64,000 nucleotides of DNA. Source: Notospermus geniculatus. Its lineage: Eukaryota; Nemertea; Pilidiophora; Heteronemertea; Lineidae. The stretch spans positions 281,093-345,092 of the forward strand of contig NMRB01000242.1 in assembly GCA_002633025.1 (NCBI GenBank). The letters are read 5' to 3'. Shown here piece after piece: positions 10,976 to 22,608 of the stretch; position 1 is the first letter of the stretch; every line of letters starts with the position of its first letter. Position numbers and translations under genes: made by a program. Below the pieces are notes generated by a model. The model saw nothing but the letters and a program-made list of their open reading frames with translations, searched no databases and was not told the origin of the DNA.

Positions 10976-12929
10976 CCTTTTTCAATTTCAAGGGCAAGAC
11001 ATTAGGAAAATTAATGGTCATGGTGCTTGAAAAAACATTTCGAATCATCCCGTCAGTTCCCTTTCTATTCATCATAGGAACCTGTTAGACAGTGATAGCT
11101 ACAACCACGAGGCCAACAGCTGCGCGGTAGGCCTATCTAAAATACCTACCGGTAGGCCCCCTATTTCACAAGTTTACTGATTGTACCGGAGAATTTTCAA
11201 AACGGGCTGAACGACGCCCACAGATAATTCTGTCAGGCCCTTTAGCCCTAGGCCTACTTAGTTACATCATAAGACTAAGAGCCCATAGCCTAGGCCTCCT
11301 AGGTGACATTGAATATGGCACGCAGGCCCCAGCCAAACCTACACTCAGTTCATTCCAAGCAAGGCCCCAACAACAACTTCACTTCTTACCTCGACCTCGC
11401 CAGTCCAAAATATACAGGCGACAGTGCCAAGTATAGCCTACATATGCGCGCATAACGCCATTATGGCATTAGGCCACGTCCTCGATAAAAGGCAACTTCC
11501 TAACACTCACATGTCGTCCAAGGTCAAATTCAACCCAGGAAAACATGTCGAAAACCCTTCAGACCCAAAATAAATGTAGGGAAGCACCAGCAAATAGTTG
11601 TAGCACGCCGAACGCAACGAATTTTTTCATCACCCATAACCACGCCATTCACAGTTGGCGGCGTGGATACGCAGTTATGGCCGCCGATAAACAGTGACTT
11701 CCAATCGCCTTCGAAAACATGTTTTAAAAGCGCCCGGAATGCTACATTTGTTTCGAATAGCTGGACAACAATGTCTTCTAGTGATACACCAAAGGATTTA
11801 CCTATAACTTGCGTCTTTCGCGAGATTAAGGGAAATAAAAAGTGGGCTGGTCACCTTCCCAATATGTCGCCATCTTGCGTCCAAAAATGTGGCATGCGCA
11901 GAGCACTCTGGGAAGCCCGCAACTTTCAAAGCACGTGTAGTTTGTGTATGTCACGTGACTTCATTGTATGACCTGTTCGCCTCTTCATTGTGCTGAATCA
12001 CACCCGATATGACCATAAAGAGTATATGAAGCCCTGTATACGTGCAATTCAGACACCTTTCTTTCAGGATTATGATGAAAAATGGGCAGATGGGCTAAAG
12101 TAAGACCAAATGCTCATAACGCCTTCGCGCCACAACACACAGGCAAAGCGTCAGCATGTGACCTTGAACTTCAATCAATGACCGATTATAAATGCGTTGC
12201 GCCGCATTCGGGCGGGTGTTGTTGATTAGGCACTAAGGGGTCGAAAACATGGTCAGATATGACAAATACATCTTCATGGCCGCATTTTCGAAAAACCTGC
12301 GAGCCCCAGCTGGCAAACAAAACAACGTACCGAACTCTGAAATGGGTAGGCCAACTCAGCCCACGCCGCTGCGCGTGACGTCAGGTTCCTGTTGTTACTG
12401 GCAAGCGTCGGTCAGGGCTTTTCTGAGGCTCTTCTGCTGCTGATTCAAGGGAGATATTGCCAACACTTCATCAAGACTCTACTCTACTAGAGTCCAAACC
12501 AATTAAAAATGCTAAGATGCCACTTAGGCGAGGCTTACGACTCGAAAAAACAGTAGGCCTACTCCCGATCCCGCACGTTGATGCTAGTTGACAGCGTTGA
12601 CGATAGGTGGCTATAGTGTCGTCTAACCGACTTTGCCGCGCCGCTGACTCGGGTTGGGTATGGCGAGAGGGGAGGGGCTCCCCCGGGCGACGGAGAGGGC
12701 GGATCCATGAGCCAGCATTACAAGCCATGACAAATAGTCACTCAGTGATCAGTAGTTAGACCAAGACCATGACTCCTGCTCCCAATGGCTTCACTATTAG
12801 TATTATGAGTCGTTGGCCTGCTGTCCAGTCTAGCCAGGATGTCGAATTAGAATCCTCAAATGCTTGCTCTCTTCTCTGAACTAGGTGCCTCATGTAGGCC
12901 TAGCCATTATAAAGAAGCACCCTTTAGAC

Positions 12930-13037
12930 ATGAGCGACGAGGAACCAGATGCAGATAGCTCAGCTGGTGAAATCGGTCAAATTCTAGGCCAAGGAGGCCG
13001 AGTCATATCTTCAGAAACAGAAATTGAGAAGATTTGA
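12930..13037 (+). other. Short 35-codon open frame of uncertain meaning
   Basis: ATG at 12930 opens MSDEEPDADSSAGEIGQILG, acidic and protein-like, ending in TGA at 13035. It faces the NEIL3 3' end. No splice signals clearly extend it and I recognise no family. Confidence 0.15.
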
Positions 13038-13091
13038 ATTTTGAGGCAAGAATTCAAACGAATAAAGAAAGGAAGTTCAGCTACCAGTTCA

Positions 13092-13097
13092 TTTATT
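13092..13097 (-). promoter_or_regulatory. Candidate NEIL3 polyadenylation signal
   Basis: TTTATT on the plus strand is AATAAA on the minus strand, about 430 nt past the NEIL3 stop codon. Confidence 0.45.
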
Positions 13098-13526
13098 GTA
13101 CAGTACAAGTCTTGATACATGTATATTTGCACATCATGATATGATTCACTTTGTGAAGGTTGTGAACCCTGCAGATCCGGCATCCAGGGAAGACCCATCC
13201 TGAGAATCTCAGGTCATTTACGGTCGTCCCCTCCCTCAATGCCCCAGGGTCTGAACCAAGTGCGAGTTGGGGAGCCGGTTGTGAAGACCCTGGGTGCGGG
13301 GATGGGGAAGACCAGGGAAAGCAACTGATGTCATAATTGTTGGGTTCCCTTGGCATATCTACATGTAGGCCCTATACATGAAAATAAGATGAATAGATTA
13401 TAGTATACATGTACCGTACAGTACTATCAAACACAAGTTGAATTTCTACACTCCACTATTATAATTGTCTATCTAAGATCAGGTTATCCCAGGAGACTGC
13501 TGCCCAAATCAAACACCAAACTCATT

Positions 13527-16500
13527 TCAGAAACAGTCATTGTACTCATCAGCCCACTGGAAGAATTTACACTGCTTCCGTCTCTCCACTGAACAAGCAA
13601 AGAATTTTCTGCCATTGTTTGGTCCTTCCTTCAGCACAGTACGCAGGACGCATTTCTTCCCATGGCCATCGCATATAGGGAACTCATCATCAGCCCACTG
13701 AAAAGAGGAATGACTCAGGTTTGAAGTAATATGGGGGGGGGGGGTCTTCCTATCGGTTTCACCTTACAACCCAGCGCCCAAAACCTGTCTGAATCCCTAC
13801 CAAATTAGCAATATGGGCTTCTCCTGTTGTGAGTATCCCAACTGAGTGTCAGTGAATTTCTGATTCACCACTACCAGAATTGCCAAAATAATTACCTTGA
13901 AAATGAGGCACTGTTTTCCCCTGGGTAACGAACAGCAGAAGAACATCCTACCAAGGTTGGGCCCTTCCTTGCGAACTTCACGCAAGGCACACTTCTTGTT
14001 GTGATTAGGGCAGAGAGGGATCTTACTGCCTGTTTGTGATCGATTGTTTACTTGGGATAAACTCCCATCTCCAGTTCTGCTTCGGGAACTTCTTCCAGAA
14101 TTCAATGATGAATTGCTTCCTTGAGTGTTTGTGTTCGTAATTGATGATAATCTCACCCTATTACCATTTCTTGGCACGGGTGCGCCGTGAGAGTTTCCCA
14201 AGAAATTGTTTCTTTTTGTATCAAATATAACATTCACCTGAACAGAAGACCTGCTTCCGTGAGGATCTGACACTCCACTGTGCACTGAAGTGGTACTTCC
14301 TTTCAAGTTAGTCATTTCAGCAATGCCAGAGGGAACCTTTTTAGGAGAGGCACTTTTCATATCAGAATGTGCCAAACCATTCTCTTCATTTTCACCCATG
14401 CTATCAGGAGAGGAGCTAGTATTCACTCTTGAATTAGGACTTGAAGCAACTCTTTCATTGTGCCAACTAGATGTGGTAGCAACTGTTTCCCTGTCTGCAC
14501 TTGATCCAATATCATCTGTATCAGACAAGTCTATTACTGACGGCCCTTTTCGCTTCTCTGTGTTGTCACTCTTGGAAGCTGTCAGCAGTGAATTAGCAAG
14601 CATTATTACTTTGGATGCACTAGCTCTCGGTCCTGATGTATTCTTTCCAGATTCTCCAACATCTGACCTCAGTCTTTTTGACGGTGAAGAAACAGGCAAA
14701 GGATCACCTTTTCTTTTCTGGCTTTTGACCACATGGTTTGTTGTTCTCCTTTCATTGCTTGATGAAGTTGAAATCATCTGAGCTGGCTTAATTATAGGGA
14801 CTTGAATTGCTTTTGGTGAGTCGAACTGAAGTTTCTTTCCACCACATGCGTTACAAACCATAGCAGTACCAGAGTTGATCAGTGTGCAGGCTGTGCAGGT
14901 CCAATCACGGGAAACTGCTCCTTTCTTGCCAGAATTCACCCATCCTAGCAAAGAATTCTTAGTAGGTAGTATTCTGAAGAGAGAAATAGAGTAGCTCAGT
15001 TCATTTGATAAGTTTTGAGTCAGTGAATCTGATCAAGCTCAACAGGGATCAAAGTTCATATTCTGAAAAAGCAGATTCTGGTCGAACAGGCCAAAAAATC
15101 AAGTCGCACACAATACAAAATGCATTAGAACATCAATTTTTTTGGTCACACAGAGCAAAATCCAGGTCACATTTCTGGTGGGGCCCCTCCCAGCGAAATT
15201 TGGATTTTAGGTGCTCTGAGCGGCGGGCCGCCCTTTTTTAACTGGTGTGGAGAACACTAAAGTAGGCCTATGCCGTGACCATGTCCATGTTCACAGTGAT
15301 TTACAATAGACCTGGTCTTGGTGATCAGCCTCTTATGTGTAGGAATAGGCCTTACCTGGATTCATCAGGGTAGTTCGTTTGACACTGTGGACAGTAATAC
15401 GTCATCCTCTCACTGTCCTCGCCCATCCTAGTCCTGGTGATCTTTCCCTCACACTGGTTGCAAGTCCCGCGATTATAAACCTTTTCATACCGGCGCAGTG
15501 TTTGACCGGTTTTCCGGCACTGCAAAAGAGAGCCTTTGCAATCACGTGGGGTGTGTGACAATGAGCAAGAAAACAGACTCAAGCCTCACAACTGATGGAA
15601 AAGAAACCTCTATAGAGGTTCTTCACGTGACATCACAGCCCAAAATCTCTGCCATTTTGGCTCCCAGTGGTCTGTACGGGCTGCTTAACTTTTGAACCAA
15701 GAACAAGATGGCAGCCTCCATGGCTTCATTTTGACGGCCAAGATGGCGGCCGTGTAACGTCAGTGACGAACCTCTATATGTACTCTGGTGAACTTCGATT
15801 TGTTAGCAATGTCACTAGCAGCACAGGGCAACTCACCTTATAAAAGATCATAGAGAAATCTCTAGTCATTCTGATGAGGTCACTAGCAGCACAGGGCAAC
15901 TCACCTTATAAAAGATCATAGAGAAATCTCTAGTCATTCTGATGAGGTGAGAGACAAGGGGTTCACTCAGTTCCCTCACCCGAGAACTTGGCCTTATTCC
16001 GCTGTCAAATAAAGCCTGGAAAGAAGAAAGCAGCATATCACTTACCATTCACATTACCAAATTATTTATACACTGTATAGTCCTAAGTAAAACATCATCC
16101 ATGTCGTGTAATAGGTGTCCGAGTCCTACTTAATTCATGTTTCATTTGAGCAAGCTTTTTGGAAGAGGTAGACTCTGATTTTTTGTGACAGAGTTGTACA
16201 ATGGTCATCACCTCATTCTTGATAATGTTGCCAACCCCAGGGAGAATCGTTTGATCCAGGAGCACATCACACACAAGGCGGTTTTCTTCCTTCATGAATG
16301 TCTGCACTGCCCTCTTGTGGTTGAACGTGGAAGAACAAATATCCAAGTTACTCAGCTGTTCAAGTTTTGTTCGACACTCCGCAGATTCTCTGAAAGGGAG
16401 GTACAAGAGTAATCCAAGATGATATTCTGAAATTTAGCCTCTACAAGCTGAAAAGTATGACCAATCAAAAACTCATCGATGAAGAAAATCCCTTGTCATC

Positions 16501-17654
16501 TTTTTTACCTCCAAAATGGTGAGACCACTCAATGTGTTCATTTTACCTCAAATAATCACAAAACACTGACTTGCCTTACATCAACAGCACACTTATAGAA
16601 TGCCACTTTGTCGTCTCCCATGTCTAAAAGCATCGACTCTGTGTTTGCTTTCGTGGTGACCTCATGGTCAACGACCTGGTCATTTATTCTAAATGACCCA
16701 GCCATCAAGAAGTGAACTCTGTAAGAGATTGAAACTCAGCAACTTATTAAAGAAGAAAGATAAGAATTAAAATGCAAGATGAATGAGAATTCCTCTGACT
16801 TCTACACCCATTAGACACGTTAGATCAAGTAAGAATGATTCAGATTGACTGATTGGCAATTGTCAGAGGACATTTTTTTATTATTATCATACCAAATTCT
16901 TTCCTGTGTGAGCAAAATCCACAGTGTTTCCGCCAGAGGGTACTATGGTAGTACCCTGAAAGGAACAGAAAAGGGCCATTTTCTTTAATTTCATGGGGTT
17001 TTTGATGGTTTTGAAGAAATTAGTACCCTCAAAAAAATTTCTGGCGGAAACCCTTGGTGAGTGACAGTGATCAGCTTGCAAATCAAATTTTGGTATTGCC
17101 TGAATTGACACTCATGCACAGGTCGGCGGTTCAATGCAAACCTGAAACATTTTTCTCCAAAGAACATGAACAATTCTTTTCCAAGTGTCTCAACATCAAC
17201 AAGTTTCTTCCCGATAAACCAGTCAAATCTGTTCACTGAATTGGCTATCTTTTTCTTGGCTTTATCTTCCTGAAAAAAAGTGATAAATTCAGTGAAATGA
17301 TAAAACTGATGAAACAAAACTAAGGCCCCTACAACATTCGACAAGCCAAGGCGGGAGCCAAGGCCTAAAAATAAAATTAAAAGATAAACACCTCAATTCT
17401 CGGCAATCTCCGACAGTGAATGAGAACCGAATGAGAATACTGTAGGGCCATGATGCACCGACCGCACCATGATCATGATGATGGAACGTGACCGGACAAG
17501 CCAGTCTGTATACTTTGTATATGCATAGTGTACATTGATGTACTAGCAGGCCTACCCTATCCACAGCGTTTCCACTAACGCCCTTCACAACTTTTCCTTT
17601 CAGGCGCCCTTTCATTTTTTCACCCTTCAGTTTGCATCCTGGCCCTTCTACCAT
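13527..17654 (-). CDS. NEIL3: NEIL3, endonuclease VIII-like DNA glycosylase 3, complete, 8 exons
   Basis: Exons, 5' to 3' on minus: 17654-17556, 17269-17142, 16718-16575, 16389-16212, 16015-15905, 15519-15356, 14973-13896, 13697-13527. All phases agree and give 690 residues; human NEIL3 is about 605. The protein starts MVEGPGCKLKGEK with the family's Val2 (nucleophile position, Pro in other Nei proteins) and keeps the conserved Lys of TLGKELFMFFG (Lys64). The helix-2-turn-helix region contains LPGVGNIIKNE; the FPG zinc finger follows with CNQC...CPQC (about 240-268). Exon 7 carries a RanBP2-type finger (RDWTCTAC...CNAC, about 297-318), a long Ser-rich linker and the first GRF zinc finger; exon 8 carries the second GRF finger (CDGHGKKCVL...CKFFQWAD). 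NEIL3 acts in the nucleus on oxidised bases in single-stranded DNA and unhooks crosslinks at replication forks. Intron 3 appears to be GC-AG, and the exon 5 donor is duplicated. Confidence 0.95.
13720..13890 (-). other. Last NEIL3 intron, includes a poly-G run
   Basis: Part of the GT-AG intron between the two GRF-finger exons (13698-13895). It includes a G homopolymer near 13732. An alternative open frame continues past the exon 7 donor for about 33 codons, so retention would truncate the second GRF finger. Confidence 0.6.
15813..15948. repeat. Perfect 68-bp tandem duplication across the NEIL3 exon 5 splice donor
   Basis: Units 15813-15880 and 15881-15948 are identical. Each contains the 3' half of exon 5 and its AAG|GTGAGT donor. 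The first donor reached by the transcript (15905/15904) keeps the frame. Continuing to the second would meet an in-frame TGA after KVSCPVLLVTSSE. Confidence 0.9.
16922..17056. mobile_element. CAGGG-family MITE in NEIL3 intron 2
   Basis: Ends cagtgtttccgccagaggg and tttctggcggaaaccctt match the 261-596 family with slight decay. It lies in the intron between exons 2 and 3, ending about 85 bp from the exon 2 donor. Confidence 0.75.
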
Positions 17655-17999
17655 CTTTTCTTTGTACGAATAACGATTCTAATGCAAAAATGACAGTCAC
17701 AATTCGTGATTTATCAGAACTGCTTATGAAATCAAGATTTTGAGCAACCCGCTTATTCGACAGTTGAAGACTTATCTCCTACCCTCGTAGCGCTCCAAAC
17801 GTATAGCGGCATTGGTACAGCGGAGCATTTTGAGGGCAGGAGACCAGAGAGTTAGGACGGGCTTCCAGTCTAGCCATGATAGTCGAAGGTCAGGTAGCCC
17901 GAATGAGGGCAGAGGACCAGTCAATTCTAAATCACATGACTGTCCAAAATGGTGGACGGACGAAAGTAAACATGCATATGACAGAAGCCAACTAAAATC
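17655..17999. promoter_or_regulatory. Intergenic gap between divergent NEIL3 and fucosidase starts
   Basis: 345 bp separate the two start codons, so both 5' UTRs and promoters, or one shared promoter, must fit here unless upstream non-coding exons exist. No TATA box stands out. Confidence 0.45.
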
Positions 18000-19367
18000 A
18001 TGAATGCGTGTACACCTCTAAAAGTCACATCATTGCTGTTGCTTGTTGTGGGATGTGCATTTGGATACACATCTGACTGGGACTCCTTGGACGCCAGACC
18101 ACTGCCAGCTTGGTATGATGAAGCAAAGTTCGGGATTTTCTTGCATTGGGGCGTATACTCTGTTCCAAGTTTCCAAAATGAGTGGTTCTGGGAAGGCTTG
18201 GAAGCGCAGCAGCAGTCCTATGTAAATTTCATGCGAAAGAACTACGCACCAAATTTCAAATATCAGGATTTTGCCCCTAAGTTCAAAGCAGAGTTATTCG
18301 ATCCCAAGCAGTGGGCTGACATTTTCCAAGCAGCTGGGGCAAAATATGTTGTTTTAACTTCCAAACACCACGAAGGATTCTGCAATTGGAACACTAAATA
18401 TTCTTTCAACTGGAACAGTGTTGATGTTGGAGCTAACAGAGACTTGGTGAATGACCTCGCCGTGGCTGTGAGAAACCATACCGACCTCCACTTTGGATTG
18501 TACTTTTCTCTTTTTGAGTGGTTCAATCCCTTGTTTAACTCGGACATGGTACACTTGTGGTTACAGCAGACTTACGTGAAAAATATCATGATGCCTCAAC
18601 TGAAAGAACTTGTAAATTTGTACAAGCCTGATATTGTTTGGTCAGATGGTGATGTTGGGCCTTGGTTCTACTTCAACAGTACTGAATTCCTTGCCTGGCT
18701 TTACAATGATAGTCCAGTCAAAGATAAAGTAGTAGTGAACGACCGCTGGGGAGTAGTTACGAGATGTCAGCATGGTGGGTTTTTCACATGCCGGGATAGA
18801 TACATGCCAGAGAATGTGCCTTCATACAAGTGGGAAAACTGTTTTTCTGTTGATAGAGGATCGTTTGGCTTCCGGAGAGACGCTGTTCTGACCGATTTAT
18901 ACAGCACAGAATACATCATTCACCTTCTCATTCAGGTTGTCAGTTTAGGGGGCAATTTGCTACTGAATGTCGGACCCACAGCTGATGGTAGAATTATGCC
19001 TATATTTGAGGAAAGACTTCGTGAAACTGGGAAATGGTTGGCAGTCAATGGTGAAGCAATCTACTCCACAAGACCTTGGAGAAACCAAACAGATTCTTCC
19101 TTTCCCAATATGTGGTACACCTCCAAGAAAGACAAAGGCATGCCTAACACCACAACAGTTTATGCAATATTTCTTAAATGGCCAGACACTGATACTGTGA
19201 CTCTTGCTGCCCCTGTTGTAAATGAACGGACAGAAGTAACCCTACTAGGAGTTGGGCACTTATCCTGGAAGGGGGGTCCCGGTATCATCATCACATGGCC
19301 GAAAATTCCTATCAGTGGACTGCCAAGTAAATATGCATGGGTTATTAAGATGACGAACATTACATAA
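18000..19367 (+). CDS. FUCA1: Alpha-L-fucosidase (GH29), complete and intronless
   Basis: One open frame of 455 residues. Residues 1-22 (MNACTPLKVTSLLLLVVGCAFG) form a signal peptide, and the mature chain starts at YTSDWDSL. GH29 hallmarks follow: PLPAWYDEAKFGIFLHWGVY (about 35-53), the catalytic-site segment YVVLTSKHHEGFCNW (116-130), and KPDIVWSDGD with Asp216 at the nucleophile position. Further along are NDSPVKDKVVVNDRWG, SLGGNLLLNVGPTADG and the C-terminal beta domain ending YAWVIKMTNIT. Length matches vertebrate FUCA (about 460-470). The enzyme removes terminal alpha-L-fucose from glycoproteins and glycolipids, usually in lysosomes or secreted. Vertebrate FUCA genes have several introns, so a single exon points to a retrocopy or lineage-specific intron loss. 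There is no disabling change. It faces NEIL3 head to head. Confidence 0.96.
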   Translation: MNACTPLKVTSLLLLVVGCAFGYTSDWDSLDARPLPAWYDEAKFGIFLHWGVYSVPSFQNEWFWEGLEAQQQSYVNFMRKNYAPNFKYQDFAPKFKAELFDPKQWADIFQAAGAKYVVLTSKHHEGFCNWNTKYSFNWNSVDVGANRDLVNDLAVAVRNHTDLHFGLYFSLFEWFNPLFNSDMVHLWLQQTYVKNIMMPQLKELVNLYKPDIVWSDGDVGPWFYFNSTEFLAWLYNDSPVKDKVVVNDRWGVVTRCQHGGFFTCRDRYMPENVPSYKWENCFSVDRGSFGFRRDAVLTDLYSTEYIIHLLIQVVSLGGNLLLNVGPTADGRIMPIFEERLRETGKWLAVNGEAIYSTRPWRNQTDSSFPNMWYTSKKDKGMPNTTTVYAIFLKWPDTDTVTLAAPVVNERTEVTLLGVGHLSWKGGPGIIITWPKIPISGLPSKYAWVIKMTNIT

Positions 19368-19950
19368 AGGCAGCTTTAATATCTTGTCAGCTGTTAGGTT
19401 ATACTGAATGGGACCTGGCAGTAGGAGTACCATGGAAAATCCACACTATACAAAGTAATTCTGTTGAGAAATTTACATTCCACTGCCATGAACTCCATGT
19501 ACAATGTACCGGGTATGCCTACCGGCAAAAATTTATAAGCGAGCCTTATAAATTTTTGCTACCGGTACATGCACTTTGTACTTTGACAACACATGACTTT
19601 ATTCTTGTCACATGACTTGAAGGCCATAAAGTCAGGTGTTTGTATAAAGTCAGGTGTTTGTATTCATCGTATCCATGACGTAACTCCGACAGTGTCCGCC
19701 ATTGCTGACGTCGCAAGGGTGGTGGGCAAATGACGCAAGGGTGGTGGGCAAAATTCATTGCTTTGCTGAAGAAGCTGGTGGGCAAAACGCGCAACGTCAC
19801 AACATCATGTAGGCCTGGATACGACGTCATGGATACGATGAATAGATTGTTTTCAGATATCATCTGTGATACCAATATTCTGGTACTTACTTGAGTATGA
19901 GTGAACTTGCATGACATCAGGTCCAAAATTATATGGAAATTTTTTTTGCA
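19368..19950. repeat. Fucosidase 3' region with small hairpins and direct repeats
   Basis: A hairpin at about 19511-19566 pairs taccggcaaaaatttataag with its mirror. At 19627-19663 aaagtcaggtgtttgtat occurs twice, at about 19713-19760 gcaagggtggtgggcaaa occurs twice, and tcatcgtatccatgacgt near 19663 is inverted near 19818. No gene. Confidence 0.6.
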
Positions 19951-19956
19951 AATAAA
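19951..19956 (+). promoter_or_regulatory. Candidate fucosidase polyadenylation signal
   Basis: AATAAA on the plus strand, 584 nt after the fucosidase stop codon. Confidence 0.45.
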
Positions 19957-19989
19957 GACAAGAAACTATACAATCTGTACAACTTAGGT

Positions 19990-19995
19990 TTTATT
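19990..19995 (-). promoter_or_regulatory. Possible distal polyadenylation signal of the GRAF-like gene
   Basis: Plus-strand TTTATT (AATAAA on minus), 34 nt from the oppositely oriented fucosidase signal. If used, the GRAF 3' UTR would be about 3.8 kb and the two genes would end back to back. A nearer candidate is at 23243-23248. Confidence 0.25.
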
Positions 19996-22450
19996 CTTTT
20001 CAAGTATTTTGCACTGGCGTTGCTCTTTACATGCAATCTGGAAGTTAAAATATTTTGTGTTATATTTTTGCAAATCCAGCTGATTCATTCACCGCAACTT
20101 CAACCAAGTGAACACGAGCACACCTAGCATTGACTGAATTGGAAACTGGTACAGCAGCATGATAGAACCCCTCCAAGCAGACATTTTTCACAGAGCCACA
20201 GTTGAAACCAAGGCAGCACACCTCTCCCACGGGGTGAAATTGCGCTTCCAGGGGTTCTCCAGCACAAAAAATGCCCACCAGTCTGCTCTATCAGGTAACT
20301 GCCAGCACCTTTAAAATAAACACCCCTTATTCCAAGCAAAGCCCCTACCCATTGAAATAAAAACATCCCAAGTTCTCTGAGATCTTGGCGTCATTGACTT
20401 AAGCTTAAGTACTGGCTACAGTAATCAGGACTGCACGTACATTGTCATTTTGCAGTGATGAAGCAGGCATCCTTCCGAATTTGGCCACAATGCTGAACTG
20501 AATCAATCCTATTTGGCACAAGAGGAAATACTCAGCGATTGATGACTTTATCATGTTTTCCTCACCCCACAAAGATGTAACCATATACTCCATACAAAAG
20601 TAAAGAAGCACTAAGCTCCCGCTATGAATTCAGCAAGATCCAGCACAGTGCCCTCTATAACGGCATAGAATTTAAATTAGAAAAGGTCTATGTACATATT
20701 TTGGCTTTTATCAAAATAATCTCAAAAATCAACTCAGAAGTAGTATCGGACAGGCAAGATGATTCAACAGAGAGTAGAGTATTAATGAGTTAGCACTGTA
20801 ACCATGGTAACATAATATTGTCTAACACATACAACAAAATTATACCTAAAATTAATGATGCAGTTTTGTTACAGTTGTGAAGGCTTCCATTGCATACTAA
20901 GAAGTATAAGCAAAGGACACCACTGTCTCATAATAAAAGTAAACACGATAAAGCAGATGTTTACTACTCACAAAGCACATTGAAAATCAAATCCATTTTC
21001 TCACACAATTTGTTGCATTGCACATTTCTGCAGACGACTCCGTGGATTTTGATCCAAAATGATGCACAGAAACCATTAATTTCATTGCAAAGTTGATGCC
21101 TATAACTTGGTTTAGCCTGTGTCTTCTAAAAGTCACTTGAAATCATTTTGATATCAGTCCATTGGGTTGATTTTGACATTCAGTAATGAAATCAAGGTGG
21201 CCGGGACCTTTTCAGAGTTTGCTCCAATACAGCTTCATGTTTGAAGTGAGAGTTGTTTGACCTTATGACATACAAGATGTACTGGTAGTTGATGTAACTA
21301 CTGTATAATTCACACAGGACACCCCACTTAAAGTCACTTCACAAATGACTTTTGTGTGAAGACGCCAATACCATGTACTGGTACCGTACAGTATAGTGAA
21401 CACTCCAGAGATCAGCAGAATCACAAACTAAATCACGCTTCGTTCATGATGCTGCCGTGTCCATACAGAGAAACTAAAATTCAACATCTATCATTTGCGA
21501 TACAAAACATAGTGACTTCAGTAGAAAATACAAGTCAATATATACACAGATTACTATACAGCAAATAGCAACTAAAATGCACAACTTATAAATCTAATAA
21601 TTATCAATATATCCAAGCATTAACTCAAGAACAATAAAGGTCACAATTTGCAGAAAATAATATATCCCATTTATATAATTCTTCTTTTCTACATCTTTAC
21701 AAGTTCAACTTTCTCTTCTCTGTGCAGCTAAATATAGACATCAACATTTACATTTCAATTTGGATCCCTCACAGAGGGGAAAAACAACCTAACTCATTCA
21801 GTAAGTCTCTGAAATTGATTTGTCAGGGCCACTTACTGACAGGATTATGTCCCAATGCCAAGTTCATTGAAGACCTACATGTGACAATTCTGTCAAAAAG
21901 AAGGCCATGGTAAGTGGCATCTGAGACTTAAGTTTTGTCCCCCCTTAGCACATGAGCTCTGACAATACATTCATACATGTAAAAGATAAAGCGTGCAAGG
22001 TTTATCCTTCAATATTTCAACACTCATTCAACGAGAAGCCAGTGTTTTTGGTACAGTTTTTGAAATAAATACTGCGAAATCAGCAGGAAATCGTCCGAGT
22101 ATAAAACCATTGTTACAAAATGATACCAGGCATTGGTGTAGTAATCTTATATATTTGGATGGTTATTAGAAAGCTTTGATACAAAATGTTTATAGCGAGA
22201 GAAATGCTAAACCAAGCAATACCTAGAAAGCATTTCCATTCCAGTACAATATATTCAACTGACATGTACAACACTGGGATATTATACGAGACACTCTCAT
22301 CAGTTATGGTGGTAAAAAATCTATCAGGAGCTACTGACTTCAAAATGGCAGGACCTTACACCTTAGAGGAGCAAATGGGATGTGTCCCTTGTCTGTCACT
22401 GAGAATTTTATCAGGCGTTATCAGCACAAGGATGTCTCGCCCACCTGACA

Positions 22451-22608
22451 TGTGCCTGTTATTAAGTACAGAAGTCTGCAATCTGACTCACCATGTGCCT
22501 GTTATTAAGTACAGAAGTCTGCAATCTGACTCACCATGTGCCTGTTATTAAGTACAGAAGTCTGCAATCTGACTAACCATGTGCCTGTTATTAAGTACAG
22601 AAGTCTGT
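22451..22608. repeat. 43-bp minisatellite, about 3.7 copies
   Basis: Units starting tgtgcctgttattaagtaca begin at 22451, 22494, 22537 and 22580 and are nearly identical. Confidence 0.9.

Larger units (their letters stand above)
5619..13526. other. Intergenic region, MITE-rich, no supported gene
   Basis: This lies between the 5' end of the MGA-domain-like gene and the 3' end of NEIL3. Listed separately are the inverted-repeat elements at 5965, 6328, 8237, 8856, 9068 and 10804, and candidate exons at 10062 and 10429. The stretch 11000-12900 has several CpG-bearing segments that could hold an upstream 5' UTR or promoter of the minus-strand gene, but I see nothing decisive. A run of N (10371-10379) sits in a poly-G/poly-C tract. 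Confidence 0.5.
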
